Shown here: positions 1 to 8,509 of the stretch, in pieces
How positions within the stretch are numbered: position 1 is the first letter of the stretch
How the letters are laid out: the number at the start of each line of letters is the position of its first letter
Origin: an uncultured Collinsella sp.
GTDB taxonomy: Bacteria > Actinomycetota > Coriobacteriia > Coriobacteriales > Coriobacteriaceae
Reading direction: 5' to 3'
Length of the DNA: 64,000 nucleotides
Assembly (NCBI GenBank): GCA_934630735.1
Contig: CAKTWK010000008.1
Coordinates: 6,670 to 70,669, forward strand
Translations under genes and position numbers: made by a program
Notes under the pieces: generated by a model
Database searches by the model: none
What the model was told of the DNA's origin: nothing
What the model saw: only the letters and a program-made list of their open reading frames with translations

Positions 1-2
1 TG

Positions 3-1256
3 AGTGCGGCACGGCGTGAGGATACCGAACTTTGCGCCCGTCTAGTCTTTCGCGTCTCGCGCAATGAGCTAAGGCGCGTGGGGATCACCACGCCCATCGC
101 TCTCTACGATGAGCTGAAGCAGGTCTTCTGGAACGCAGACGAGGGCGTCACCCTGGGCGACCACCTCTCTGTCGGGTTCGGCAAGGTCGACCGCCGCCGT
201 CAGGTGCGCGCCTTCGCCGAGCGCCATGCGGACGAGCCCAGAAACGTCGCCGCGAAAGCCTACGAGCGCGAATACGGCTTCAGCGCAGGCATCGCCGCGA
301 TATGGCTCGACCTGTTCGCCGAGCCCGCGGACGTGAGCTTCTCGGAGTGGCTTGGCGTCGAGGTCGCTGAATGCCCGACGGGCGCCCCGGCCTCCCGTGC
401 GGATGTGCCCGTAGCGCACGACACCGAGCGCGAGGCACCCACCCTCGAGGGCTTCCTTGCCCGGGAGCTTGCCGGCCGCATCTGCGACGAAGGCCTCGTG
501 CGTCGGCGCTTCGCCTTCGAGTTTCCCGACGATCCGCCCGAAGCGCTCGACCGCGGCATCGAGGATGCGGGCTACTACGAGGACCGCGGCTTGCTCTTCC
601 GAGAAGGGAGCACCCCGAACGACCACTTCACGCGGCTGCTGGCCGAGCATCCGTCTTTCGCGAAGGGCGACGCCGGCTTCGAGAACGCCGTGTGGCAGCA
701 CCCCGCCTTCCGCCAGGTGCTGCGCCAGGCGCTTTCGGACCACCGCTTACTTCTCTACGAGGGCGACAGCTACATCTCGTTCTCGCGGCTGCACGACGTG
801 CTAGGCGCGCGCATGGCGGACATCGAGTCGTACGCGCCCGCGGTGAGCGTGGATGCGCCCGAAGGCGAGCCCTTCACCGTGGCGAGCCTGCGCGCGGGCG
901 GCGCCACTCCGCATCCGCTGTACGGGCTGGACATGCCCGACGACTTCTACGAGGGACTGCTCGACGCGGGAGGGCTCCTGCGCAGCTGCACGCTCGCCGG
1001 AACCAAGGTGTTCGTCGCCGGAGGCGAGGGGCGGCTTTCCGCAGCCGACCTCATCGAGTGGATCGTCGCCCACCATGAGGGAATCGAGCGCGATGACCTG
1101 CCGAGACTGCTCGCGAACGATCTGGGCATCACGTGCCCGGCACCGCTTCTGACGACGACCATTTACAACTCCGACGTCTACTACGACGACATCGGGGACG
1201 CATATTACTCATCCATGGAGGCATGGAAGAAGGAGGCACGAAATGAGCTTGCTTGA
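3..1256 (+). CDS. Unknown protein of putative defence island, 5' end cut by window edge
   Basis: I do not recognise this protein. The reading frame is open from base 3 with no stop, so the gene very probably starts upstream of the window. A GTG at 78 is the first visible start-type codon, but codons before it read as normal coding sequence. About 417 residues are visible, acidic, with no transmembrane segment and no nucleotide-binding or nuclease motif that I can see. The C-terminus is tyrosine-rich and acidic (YNSDVYYDDIGDAYY). Its stop overlaps the start of the ParB-like gene by 14 nt, so the two are translationally coupled. The operon partners (ParB-like, SNF2 helicase, DUF262 nuclease) suggest a role in the same DNA-directed, probably anti-phage, system; that role is inferred only from context. 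Confidence 0.6.
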   Translation, partial: SAARREDTELCARLVFRVSRNELRRVGITTPIALYDELKQVFWNADEGVTLGDHLSVGFGKVDRRRQVRAFAERHADEPRNVAAKAYEREYGFSAGIAAIWLDLFAEPADVSFSEWLGVEVAECPTGAPASRADVPVAHDTEREAPTLEGFLARELAGRICDEGLVRRRFAFEFPDDPPEALDRGIEDAGYYEDRGLLFREGSTPNDHFTRLLAEHPSFAKGDAGFENAVWQHPAFRQVLRQALSDHRLLLYEGDSYISFSRLHDVLGARMADIESYAPAVSVDAPEGEPFTVASLRAGGATPHPLYGLDMPDDFYEGLLDAGGLLRSCTLAGTKVFVAGGEGRLSAADLIEWIVAHHEGIERDDLPRLLANDLGITCPAPLLTTTIYNSDVYYDDIGDAYYSSMEAWKKEARNELA

Positions 1257-2454
1257 GGAAGGGATCGCGACTGGCAACGTCCTGCCGACGGGTCGCAAGG
1301 AGAAGCACTCCATCGACAACGTGACGCGCGACTTCGACATCTACCGCATCAAGTGCGATCTGCTGTTCTACAACGACCAGAACGACCGCATCGCCACTTG
1401 GGTAAGCGAGTACAACTCCGCGCAGGGCGCGGATCTGCTCGCCCTTGGCCGCGACGAGTACAACGGCGTCATCGAGGACTTCATCGTCGAGAGCAACCCC
1501 GGCGCGCTCAGGAAGACCGAGAAGAGCATCGCCCTTCGCGGCCAGCTTAGGCCGGGCATCGTGCTCAACGACGGACGCGTCATCGACGGCAACCGACGCC
1601 TGACCTGCGTCCGCCGCCTCGCGCGGGCGAACAACGAGGCGGGCTGGTTCGAGGCCGCCATCCTCGACGACGCCACAGGCAGCGACCCCAAGCGCATCAA
1701 GCTGCTCGAGCTCGCCATCCAAATCGGCGAAGAGGAGAAGGTGGCGTACGATCCCGTCGACCGCCTCGTCGGCGTATACCGCGACGTGGTTAAGAACCAC
1801 CTCATAACCCCTGCGGAGTACGGCAACGCGACGGGCATGACCGAGGCGGAGGTGAAAAAACTCGTCGACCGCGCCCAGTACATGGAGGAGTTCCTCGAAT
1901 TCTGCCAGGCCCCCGAGCAGTACCACCTCGCCCGCGCCCTCAAGGTCGATGGCCCCTTGGGCGAGTTCAGCCGCGTGCTGAAGAAGTACGACAACAGGCG
2001 CGACAAACAGCTTGTCAAACGACTCATGTTCGCCAACATGGTGGTGCAGCCCGAGGGCGACATCACCCGATACGTGAGAGACTTCGGCAGCGTGGCAGGC
2101 ACGGATGCGGAGGCCGACTTCAAGGCCGCCGAGCTGCAGGCCATGTCCGAGCTCCTCGAGAAGATGGGTCCCGACGCCCTCACGCGCGAGAAGGTGAGCG
2201 AGCTGCGCTCGGACGGCAACCTCGTCGACGGCTTCAAGCGCGCAGGCGACCGCGCAAGAGAGACCGTGCGCCGCGTCAAGCTCATGGACACGCCCGCCAA
2301 GAAATCCGCCGACTGCCTCTCCGAGCTCGAGAAGATCCTTCCCGAGATGCTCGACGTGCTGGGACCCGACGAGCTCGAGAAGGTGCGCCGCAACCTCGTT
2401 GCCGTCGCCGACAAGGTGGAAGAGCTGATCGGTGAGATCGATGAGCGCGCCTAG
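1243..2454 (+). CDS. ParB/Srx-like nuclease-domain protein
   Basis: 403 aa. The N-terminal third looks like a ParB N-terminal-type domain: a first strand (IKCDLLFYNDQNDRI), then the signature GIVLNDGRVIDGNRRLTC at about residues 105-122, matching the phosphate-binding G-x-V-x-D-G-x-x-R motif. The C-terminal two thirds is helical and charged, without a typical partition-protein helix-turn-helix that I can recognise. The start ATG is chosen because AAGGAGG sits 6 nt upstream. It overlaps the upstream gene by 14 nt and its end overlaps the SNF2 gene, so the three form one operon. ParB-like domains in defence or DNA-modification loci can act as NTP-dependent DNA binders or nucleases; no chromosome-partition partner (ParA) is nearby. 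Activity is inferred. Confidence 0.75.
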   Translation: MSLLEEGIATGNVLPTGRKEKHSIDNVTRDFDIYRIKCDLLFYNDQNDRIATWVSEYNSAQGADLLALGRDEYNGVIEDFIVESNPGALRKTEKSIALRGQLRPGIVLNDGRVIDGNRRLTCVRRLARANNEAGWFEAAILDDATGSDPKRIKLLELAIQIGEEEKVAYDPVDRLVGVYRDVVKNHLITPAEYGNATGMTEAEVKKLVDRAQYMEEFLEFCQAPEQYHLARALKVDGPLGEFSRVLKKYDNRRDKQLVKRLMFANMVVQPEGDITRYVRDFGSVAGTDAEADFKAAELQAMSELLEKMGPDALTREKVSELRSDGNLVDGFKRAGDRARETVRRVKLMDTPAKKSADCLSELEKILPEMLDVLGPDELEKVRRNLVAVADKVEELIGEIDERA

Positions 2455-4384
2455 GGCCGTCGTCTGCTACGACGAGGCGCGCCCCGGCATGTACCTGCGC
2501 ATCGAGGGGCAAGACATCGCCTCGTTCATGGCCTCGGCCGCATGGCGCGCCTGGCTGTACTACCCGGCGAGCGCCGTCGACGGCACCGATCGCGACCGCA
2601 TCCTACTCGACGGCGGCATGGGCCTTCGCGAGTGCCAGGACATGCTCGAGGCGATCATGGAGGCCGACGGCCACGGCGTCGAGGTCGCGGTTGACCCGAG
2701 CTTCGGCGCCTTCGTGAACGCCGGCGAGACCTACATCCGCGAGCGCTCCGAGGTGGGGTTGGCCATCAAGGCGCAGACCGCCGAGGGCATCGCCGACGAC
2801 CCCCAGCTGGGGCCGCGCTTCCGGGAGTTCCGCGACGTAGTGAACGCCTCGATGGTGCGTCCCCTGCGCGACCGGCAGATGCTCGACGCCTTCTTCATGG
2901 CGACGGTTGGGCGCGCGGCCGACTTCTCGGTGCCCGGCGCCGGCAAGACCGCGACGGTGCTCGGCGTGTTCGCCTACCTTCGCCATTTGGGGCTCGCGCG
3001 CCGCATCGTGGTGGTTTGCCCCAAGAACGGCTTCGAGTCGTGGGAGAAGGAGTGGGTCGCCACCTTCGGGGATAAGCTGCCTTTGAGCTGCTTCTCGCTG
3101 GGAGACCCCGCCATAGCGGCGATGTCGACCGAGCGCAGGCGCAACGCGCTGTCGCTCGACAGCGGCGCGTGCAACCTGTTCACGTTCAACTACGAGTCGC
3201 TCTCGGGCTACGTGCGGGAGCTGCATGCCATCATCCCCGACCAGACCCTGCTCGTCTTCGACGAGGTGCACCGGGTGAAGGCCATCGGCGGCAGGCGCGC
3301 GGAAGCCGCGCTCGAGGCGGCCGACGGCGCGAAGTTCGTGATCGCCCTTACGGGAACGCCCATCCCGAACACCTACCAGGACATCTACAACCTGCTGCAC
3401 ATCCTGTACCCCGAGGACTACGACACGTTCTTCGGCTACGAGCCGGGCGAGCTCCGCGCGCCCGATGCGGACCTCCAGGCAAGCCTCAACGACAGCCTGG
3501 CGCCCTTCTTCTGCCGAACGAACAAGGACGAGCTCGGCGTGCCGCGCCCGGAGCCCGACGAGATCGTGGAGGTCGAGGCGACGCCCGATGAGGACACATT
3601 GCTGCGAGTCCTGTACGCGTCTTGCCCCAACGCGCTCGCGAGGATCATACGCACCCTGCAGCTCGAGAGCGACCCCGAGATGCTCTGCTCTGCAGTGGAC
3701 CCAGGCGACCTCGAGTACGTGCTCGACCAGGTCGGCGATGACTACTCGGATATCGACTACGTCGACTTCTCGCAGACGTTCTACGAGGCCATCGAGCGAA
3801 GCCGCCCGAGCTCGAAGCTCGTGGCGTGCGAGCGGCTCGTGGAGCGCATCGTCGCCGAAGGCCGCCCCGTCATAGTATGGTGCATCTTCGTACGCAGCAT
3901 CAGCAACCTCCGCCGCGACCTCGCCGCCATGGGGATTCCGGCAGAGGCGATCTACGGCGCCACGCCACAGGAAGAGAGACGCGAGATTCTGGACGACTTC
4001 CGCGCGGGGCGCTTCAGGGTGCTCGTGACCAACCCGCAGACGCTTGCCGAGTCGGTCTCTCTGCACAGCGTCTGCCACGACGCGGTGTATTTCGAGTACA
4101 GCTACAACTTGGTGCACCTGCTGCAGTCAAAGGACCGCATACACCGTCTGGGCCTGCCCGACGACCAGAAGACGCGCTACTACTTCATGCGCGAGAAGTT
4201 CATGCGCGACGGCAGGGAGCTATCCCTCGACGCCGTGATCTACGACCGCTTGAAGGAGAAGGAGCAGACGATGCTCGACGCCATCGACCGCGGCTGCCTT
4301 GAGGGCGGCTACCTCGATGACGAGGACCTGCGTATCGTCTTCGAGCGCCTGCTGGGAGAAGATGCCAAGAGCCTGGAATACTAA
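2441..4384 (+). CDS. SNF2-family DEAD/DEAH-like helicase/translocase
   Basis: 647 aa from ATG 2441; a GTG at 2432 is an alternative. Superfamily 2 motifs are visible in order: Walker A-like SVPGAGKTATVL near residue 166, the DEVH box in LLVFDEVHRVK near 270, motif III ALTGTPIPN near 305, and motif VI QSKDRIHRLGL near 563. The Q-x-x-D-R-x-H-R-x-G form and spacing fit SNF2-type DNA translocases rather than processive helicases. The N-terminal 150 residues before the motor are unassigned. It overlaps the end of the ParB-like gene by 14 nt. In restriction-like systems such motors translocate along or remodel DNA for a partner nuclease or methylase; the downstream DUF262 protein is a plausible effector. 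No methylase is visible in the window, but the operon extends to the left. Confidence 0.85.
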   Translation: MSAPRAVVCYDEARPGMYLRIEGQDIASFMASAAWRAWLYYPASAVDGTDRDRILLDGGMGLRECQDMLEAIMEADGHGVEVAVDPSFGAFVNAGETYIRERSEVGLAIKAQTAEGIADDPQLGPRFREFRDVVNASMVRPLRDRQMLDAFFMATVGRAADFSVPGAGKTATVLGVFAYLRHLGLARRIVVVCPKNGFESWEKEWVATFGDKLPLSCFSLGDPAIAAMSTERRRNALSLDSGACNLFTFNYESLSGYVRELHAIIPDQTLLVFDEVHRVKAIGGRRAEAALEAADGAKFVIALTGTPIPNTYQDIYNLLHILYPEDYDTFFGYEPGELRAPDADLQASLNDSLAPFFCRTNKDELGVPRPEPDEIVEVEATPDEDTLLRVLYASCPNALARIIRTLQLESDPEMLCSAVDPGDLEYVLDQVGDDYSDIDYVDFSQTFYEAIERSRPSSKLVACERLVERIVAEGRPVIVWCIFVRSISNLRRDLAAMGIPAEAIYGATPQEERREILDDFRAGRFRVLVTNPQTLAESVSLHSVCHDAVYFEYSYNLVHLLQSKDRIHRLGLPDDQKTRYYFMREKFMRDGRELSLDAVIYDRLKEKEQTMLDAIDRGCLEGGYLDDEDLRIVFERLLGEDAKSLEY

Positions 4385-4454
4385 GAGGCCGAACGGCGCA
4401 CTGACGATATTGGCTCATAAGTAACAACTGCGAAGGAAAGATAGGGCTTTAAGG

Positions 4455-6158
4455 ATGGATGCAGGAAAATCTACGATAAGCGGCGTGTTCAACGGATCGC
4501 GCCTGCTCGAAATACCTTTCTACCAAAGGGCGTACGTCTGGGGAGAAGAGCAATGGGAGCGCTTCCTCGGCGACATGGAGTTCGTCACGGCTTCGAAGCG
4601 ACCTTATTTCCTGGGCTCGATCATCCTGAAGCAAGCCTCCTCCGGCAACACTTGGTCCGAGGTGTCCGAGGTTCGCACAGTCATCGACGGCCAGCAGCGC
4701 CTCACGACCATGGTCATCTTCTTCAAGGCACTCTGCGCGAGAATCGACGCCGATAGGCTGTTCGAGCGAGATTTCGTCCTGGAGACCGGCGAAGTCGCCT
4801 TGAGACATGGCAAGTACGACCGGCAGGATTTCGAGAAGGTCGTCAGCGCCACGGGCTGCGAGCCTGTCGAGGGCTCCTCGTCCATCGTCCTTGCCTACAA
4901 CTATTTCCTCAAGAACATCGACCCAGAGAAGGTCGACAGGAACACGATCAAGTCGAACGTCCAGTTCGTCTGCATCGATCTCACCGAGGGCGAGGACGAG
5001 CAGCAGATATTCGACACCATCAACTCGCTCGGGGTGCGCCTGACGACGGCGGAGCTCCTCAAGAACTACTTCTTCAACCGCGAGAACGAGCAGGCGTTCA
5101 AGGAGTGCTGGGAGGACGTCTTCGAACCCACGGCGGAGAAGAGGGAGTATTGGGAGCAGGAGGTCGTTACCGGGCGCATCAAGCGCACGCTCGTCGACCT
5201 GTTCTTCGACGCGTTCCTCCAGATCCTGGTTCAGGACAAGAAGCGCGGCGTCACGACCGAGGACAAGCTCTTCTATTCGCGCACGTCCAACCTCTTCCAG
5301 TCCTACAAGGACTTCATCGGCAGGTACTGCAACGGAGACAAGGACGAGATCCTCGACAGCATGAAGGCGTATGCCGAGGTGTTCGAGTCCACGTTCGACC
5401 CCGGCTACTGCGACGCGGACATCCCCTCCGCTCCCGGCGTCGAGCGCCTGAACGTGCTGATATTCGGCCTCAAGAACTCGACGCTCATCCCGTACGTGCT
5501 CTACGTTCGCAAGAACGCGGAGTCTTCGGGCGAGGAATCCGAGGTCTTCGCCCTGCTTGAGAGCTACATCGTCCGCCGAACGCTGGTTCAGGCGACCACG
5601 AAGAACTACAACAGGCTGCTCACCTCGCTGATCCTGAACGAGGTGAAGGACGCGGAGACGCTGAGGAAGGCTCTTGAAGCAAACGAAGAGGCGACGACGT
5701 ACATGCCCGGCGATGACGAGGTTCGAAGGGCGTTCGAGGAATCGTGTCTGTACAACCTTCAGTCCAAGGGCGTTCTCTATCTGCTGGAAAGCGCCATTCG
5801 CCCAGGCATGAGCAGCACGGCCCTGCTCGGGTTCAACCAGTACACCCTCGAACACATGATGCCCAAGAAGTGGCGCAACAAATGGGGAGCCCTCGACGAT
5901 GAGGCTGCCACGCGAAGGGACAGGAAGCTCCTCACGCTCGGCAACCTCGCCATCATCACGCATTCGCTCAACGCCTCCATCCGCGATGCCGATTGGCCCA
6001 CCAAGAAGCAGGGAAAGGGATACAAGGACGGTCTTGCCCTCTGCGCCGCCGGCCTTGCGACCATGGCCGGCGCCCTGGAGAAGGAGTCTTGGGACGAGGG
6101 CGATATCGCCGATCGCGCCGAATGGCTTGCGGACAAGGCGTTGGAGGTCTGGCGTTAA
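4455..6158 (+). CDS. DUF262/DUF1524 (GmrSD-like) nuclease
   Basis: 567 aa. The N-terminal DUF262 domain shows IPFYQRAYVW near residue 18 and VIDGQQRLTTM near 77, a ParB-related NTP-binding and nuclease fold; INSLGVRLTTAELLKNYFF follows near 190. The C-terminal DUF1524 domain carries the HNH-type motif LEHMMPKKW near 455 and GNLAIITHSLNASI near 490, supplying His and Asn residues typical of His-Me-finger nucleases. This architecture is that of GmrSD-type type IV restriction enzymes and of SspE-like effectors, which cleave modified phage DNA or sense DNA modification. It lies 70 bp after the SNF2 gene with AAGG next to the ATG, so it may be read from the same operon or have its own promoter. 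The specific target cannot be told from sequence. Confidence 0.85.
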   Translation: MDAGKSTISGVFNGSRLLEIPFYQRAYVWGEEQWERFLGDMEFVTASKRPYFLGSIILKQASSGNTWSEVSEVRTVIDGQQRLTTMVIFFKALCARIDADRLFERDFVLETGEVALRHGKYDRQDFEKVVSATGCEPVEGSSSIVLAYNYFLKNIDPEKVDRNTIKSNVQFVCIDLTEGEDEQQIFDTINSLGVRLTTAELLKNYFFNRENEQAFKECWEDVFEPTAEKREYWEQEVVTGRIKRTLVDLFFDAFLQILVQDKKRGVTTEDKLFYSRTSNLFQSYKDFIGRYCNGDKDEILDSMKAYAEVFESTFDPGYCDADIPSAPGVERLNVLIFGLKNSTLIPYVLYVRKNAESSGEESEVFALLESYIVRRTLVQATTKNYNRLLTSLILNEVKDAETLRKALEANEEATTYMPGDDEVRRAFEESCLYNLQSKGVLYLLESAIRPGMSSTALLGFNQYTLEHMMPKKWRNKWGALDDEAATRRDRKLLTLGNLAIITHSLNASIRDADWPTKKQGKGYKDGLALCAAGLATMAGALEKESWDEGDIADRAEWLADKALEVWR

Positions 6159-6161
6159 ACC

Positions 6162-6587
6162 TTACATGCGCCCCATCTCGAAGATGCTTGCGGTGTCGGA
6201 GCCCGCATCCATGACGGATGTTGTCGGCTCTTCCAAATGCGAGGTTTGCGGTGGCGCTTCCGTCACTGGTGCCTCAACCCCCTCGCCGAGCGCCAGGAAG
6301 AACCTCATCACGAGCTCGATCCTCTGCTGCAGGGACTCGCTCAGCTCGCCGTAGGAGGCCGCCAGCCGTACTTCCTTGGACAACTCCGCCATCGAGTCCT
6401 TCAACGCCTTCTGCACGCTTACAGAGGGCCTCACCTCGACCTGGGTATCGGTGAGCTTGGCGATGATGTAGTCCTGCCTGCTCATGCCGCTCCAGGCTGC
6501 CATCTCGCATATGAGCTTGCGCTCCTCGGGCGTGCAGCGGAACGCCATCGTCTTGCTGCGCTTGCGGGCGCTGTTCTCGCACGGCAT
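6162..6587 (-). CDS. MobC-like ribbon-helix-helix protein
   Basis: 141 aa from ATG 6587. The N-terminus reads FRCTPEERKLICEMAAWSGM followed by SRQDYIIAKL, the pattern of plasmid-mobilisation (MobC-type) ribbon-helix-helix proteins, which bind oriT DNA as accessory relaxosome factors. The C-terminal half is acidic and Pro/Thr-rich, with no domain I recognise. The start lies 5 nt after the integrase stop, with AGAAGG just before it, so it is the last gene of the excisionase-integrase operon. No relaxase is visible in the window, so it may support mobilisation in trans or regulate the integration genes. It is convergent with the DUF262 gene, with only 3 nt between stops. Confidence 0.65.
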   Translation of the reverse strand: MPCENSARKRSKTMAFRCTPEERKLICEMAAWSGMSRQDYIIAKLTDTQVEVRPSVSVQKALKDSMAELSKEVRLAASYGELSESLQQRIELVMRFFLALGEGVEAPVTEAPPQTSHLEEPTTSVMDAGSDTASIFEMGRM

Positions 6588-6592
6588 CCTTC

Positions 6593-7663
6593 TTACCCCC
6601 TCGCCCCGTCGAGCGCGGCGGCCATCTCGTCCTGCTTCGTGGGGAACAGGTGCGCGTAGCGGTAGGTGATGTCCACCGCCTCGTGGCCCATGCGCTCGGC
6701 GATGGCCAGCGCGGAGAAGCCCATCTCTATCAGCAGGCTCACATGGCTGTGGCGTATGTCGTGTATGCGGATGCGCTTCACGCCCGACGCCTTGCACCCG
6801 CGCTCCATCTCGTGGGCCAGGAAGTGCTTGGTCACGGCGAACAGGCGCTCGTCGGGGGCGACGTCGTCGCGCATCTCGATGAAGTCCGCCATCTCGTCGC
6901 GCAGGAAGGCGGGCATGACGATCGTGCGCACGGACTTGGGCGTCTTGGGGTCGGTCACGGTGTCAACGCCGTTGAGGCTCTGGTACGACTTGTTGATGCG
7001 CAGCCGCGAGCTCTCCAGCATGAAGTCGGACGGCGTGAGCGCCAGGAGCTCGCCGCAGCGTATGCCCGTCCAGTAAAGCAGCTCGAAGGCGTGGAATGAG
7101 AGAGGCTTGTCCATGACGGCCTCGCTGAACCTCAGGTACTCGTCCTTGGTCCAGAACTGCATCTCGCCGCCCTTCTTCGAGCCTATCTTGTCGACCCTGC
7201 GCACCGGGTTGTCGCTGAGGCCGTAGTAGCGCTCGGCGTGGTTGAAGATGGCGTTGAGCTGGTTGTTCACTGTGCGCAGGTACGTCGGTGCCCAGGGCTT
7301 CCCGTCGGCGTCCCGGTGCTCGGTGAGCTCGTTTTGCCACCTGATGACGTCGATCGGCCTCACGTCGCACATGCGCATGTCCCCGAAGAACGGCACGAGC
7401 TTGTCGTTGATGATGTACTCCTTGGTGATCCACGTGTGCTCGCGTATGCGCGGCTTCACCTCGGAGGCGTACACCTCGACGAACTCGGAGAACGTCATGT
7501 CCATGGCCCCGCCGTTAAGGCTCTTGAACTGGCTCTCCCACACTGCGGCCTCCACCTCGGAGGAGAAGCCGCGCTTCGTCTTGTGGCGCTTCGAGCCGCG
7601 GGCGTCGCGGTAGTAGCACTGCACGTAGAACGTGCCGTTGCCGTCGTCCTTGTACACGGGCAT
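6593..7663 (-). CDS. Tyrosine recombinase / integrase
   Basis: 356 aa. The N-terminal part has the Arm-type DNA-binding pattern (FYVQCYYRDARGSKRHKTKRGF) followed by a SAM-like core-binding domain (residues about 55-150). The catalytic domain shows Arg202 in TGIRCGELLAL, a Lys in DPKTPKSVRT (240-243), His301 and Arg304 in HDIRHSH, His327 in GHEAVDITYRYAHL, and the nucleophile Tyr336. The full catalytic set is present, so the enzyme looks active. It integrates or excises the surrounding island. The ATG is 1 nt beyond the stop of the small excisionase-like gene, so the two are co-transcribed. The nearest recombination target candidate is the 3' end of guaA, 1.4 kb away. Confidence 0.92.
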   Translation of the reverse strand: MPVYKDDGNGTFYVQCYYRDARGSKRHKTKRGFSSEVEAAVWESQFKSLNGGAMDMTFSEFVEVYASEVKPRIREHTWITKEYIINDKLVPFFGDMRMCDVRPIDVIRWQNELTEHRDADGKPWAPTYLRTVNNQLNAIFNHAERYYGLSDNPVRRVDKIGSKKGGEMQFWTKDEYLRFSEAVMDKPLSFHAFELLYWTGIRCGELLALTPSDFMLESSRLRINKSYQSLNGVDTVTDPKTPKSVRTIVMPAFLRDEMADFIEMRDDVAPDERLFAVTKHFLAHEMERGCKASGVKRIRIHDIRHSHVSLLIEMGFSALAIAERMGHEAVDITYRYAHLFPTKQDEMAAALDGARG

Positions 7664-7664
7664 G

Positions 7665-7868
7665 TCAGTCCACCTCCGGGAAGTACAGGGCGTCGAAGAC
7701 GTCGCTTCGAACGCGCCCGCGGATGACCACGCGCCCGCGCGCCTCCTGCTCGGCGTTTATCTTCCTGATCACCTCGTAGGCGCTGCCTTTCTTGATCCTC
7801 AGCAGCTCCGCGACCTCGTCGGCGTCCAGCATGTGCGGCCTCGGCGTCTTCGCCACCTTCTCGTCCAT
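7665..7868 (-). CDS. Excisionase-like small HTH protein
   Basis: 67 aa from ATG 7868, chosen over a TTG at 7883 because GGAGGA sits just upstream of the ATG. The segment MLDADEVAELLRIKKGSAYEVIRKIN is a winged-HTH of the MerR/excisionase (DNA-binding, excisionase family) kind: a helix with DADEVAELL followed by a recognition helix. Such proteins bend the attachment site and bias the integrase towards excision, and they can also repress. It is the first gene of the leftward operon with the integrase and the MobC-like gene, and it starts opposite the divergent repressor. Confidence 0.8.
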   Translation of the reverse strand: MDEKVAKTPRPHMLDADEVAELLRIKKGSAYEVIRKINAEQEARGRVVIRGRVRSDVFDALYFPEVD

Positions 7869-8008
7869 GGCTCCTCCAATCAATGGCGTACGGATACGTA
7901 CGGTTCACAGATTCAGAGTAAACGTACATATCTGTACTGTCAATAGAATTGCGTACATTTGCGTACGCTGATAAGATGTGCTGGTACGTAATTCCAGGAG
8001 GAGGGCTC
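7869..8008. promoter_or_regulatory. Divergent promoter/operator region with repeated CGTAC half-sites
   Basis: This AT-richer 140-bp gap separates the excisionase-integrase operon (leftward) from the repressor gene (rightward). It contains at least five CGTAC/GTACG elements: GCGTACGGATACGTACGG near 7885, ACGTACAT near 7922, TTGCGTACATTTGCGTACG near 7951-7970 (a direct repeat of TTGCGTAC) and GGTACGTAA near 7983. Repeated half-sites between divergent lysogeny-type genes are what a Cro/C1 repressor would use. Binding is inferred; no clear -35/-10 pair was assigned. Confidence 0.6.
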
Positions 8009-8422
8009 ATGTCCGTAGGCGAGAACATAAGGCGGTACCGCAAGTCGCGCGGCATGACGCAGGCGCAGCTCGCCGAGGCGGTCGGCCTGACCGAGGGGGC
8101 CGTGCGCCACTACGAGAGCGGCATCCGCGCCGTGAAGCCCGAGCTGCTCGAGTCCATCTCCGCGGCGCTCGGCGTGTCCGTCAACGCCCTCAAGGATTAC
8201 GGCGTCGAGACTGCGGGCGACCTCATGTCGCTGCTCGTGCGGCTCGAGGACTCCTTCGGCATCGTGCCCGCAGCCGACGGCACGGGCCTCTCCCTGAACC
8301 CCAAGGCGCCGCACGCGCCCAAAGCCGCGATGGCGATCGAACTGTGGGCAGAGAAGCGCGCGCAGCTCGAAAACGGCAAGATCGACGCCGACGAATACGA
8401 GGACTGGAAAGCCTCGCTGTAG
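8009..8422 (+). CDS. XRE/Cro-C1-family repressor of the integrated element
   Basis: 137 aa from ATG 8009, chosen for the strong AGGAGGAGG upstream. Residues 5-60 form a classic Cro/C1 HTH: IRRYRKSRGMTQAQLAEAVG then LTEGAVRHYESGIR and PELLESISAALGVSVNAL. The C-terminal 70 residues are unassigned and contain no S24 peptidase Ser/Lys pair, so RecA-dependent self-cleavage is not expected. It is divergent from the excisionase-integrase operon, and CGTAC repeats between them are candidate operators. It probably keeps the element integrated; that role is inferred from position. Confidence 0.85.
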   Translation: MSVGENIRRYRKSRGMTQAQLAEAVGLTEGAVRHYESGIRAVKPELLESISAALGVSVNALKDYGVETAGDLMSLLVRLEDSFGIVPAADGTGLSLNPKAPHAPKAAMAIELWAEKRAQLENGKIDADEYEDWKASL

Positions 8423-8509
8423 CGGCTCTCCGCATTTCGCGATCAACGCAACCGAATCAGGACGGTGGACCAGGCGGCGAGCGCCGCTCGGGCCTGCGTA
8501 AGCTGAGTT

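Noticed and set aside
1..8422. Complete prophage
   Set aside because: Only integration and repressor genes are present; no structural, packaging or lysis genes are visible, so a genomic island or mobilisable element fits better.
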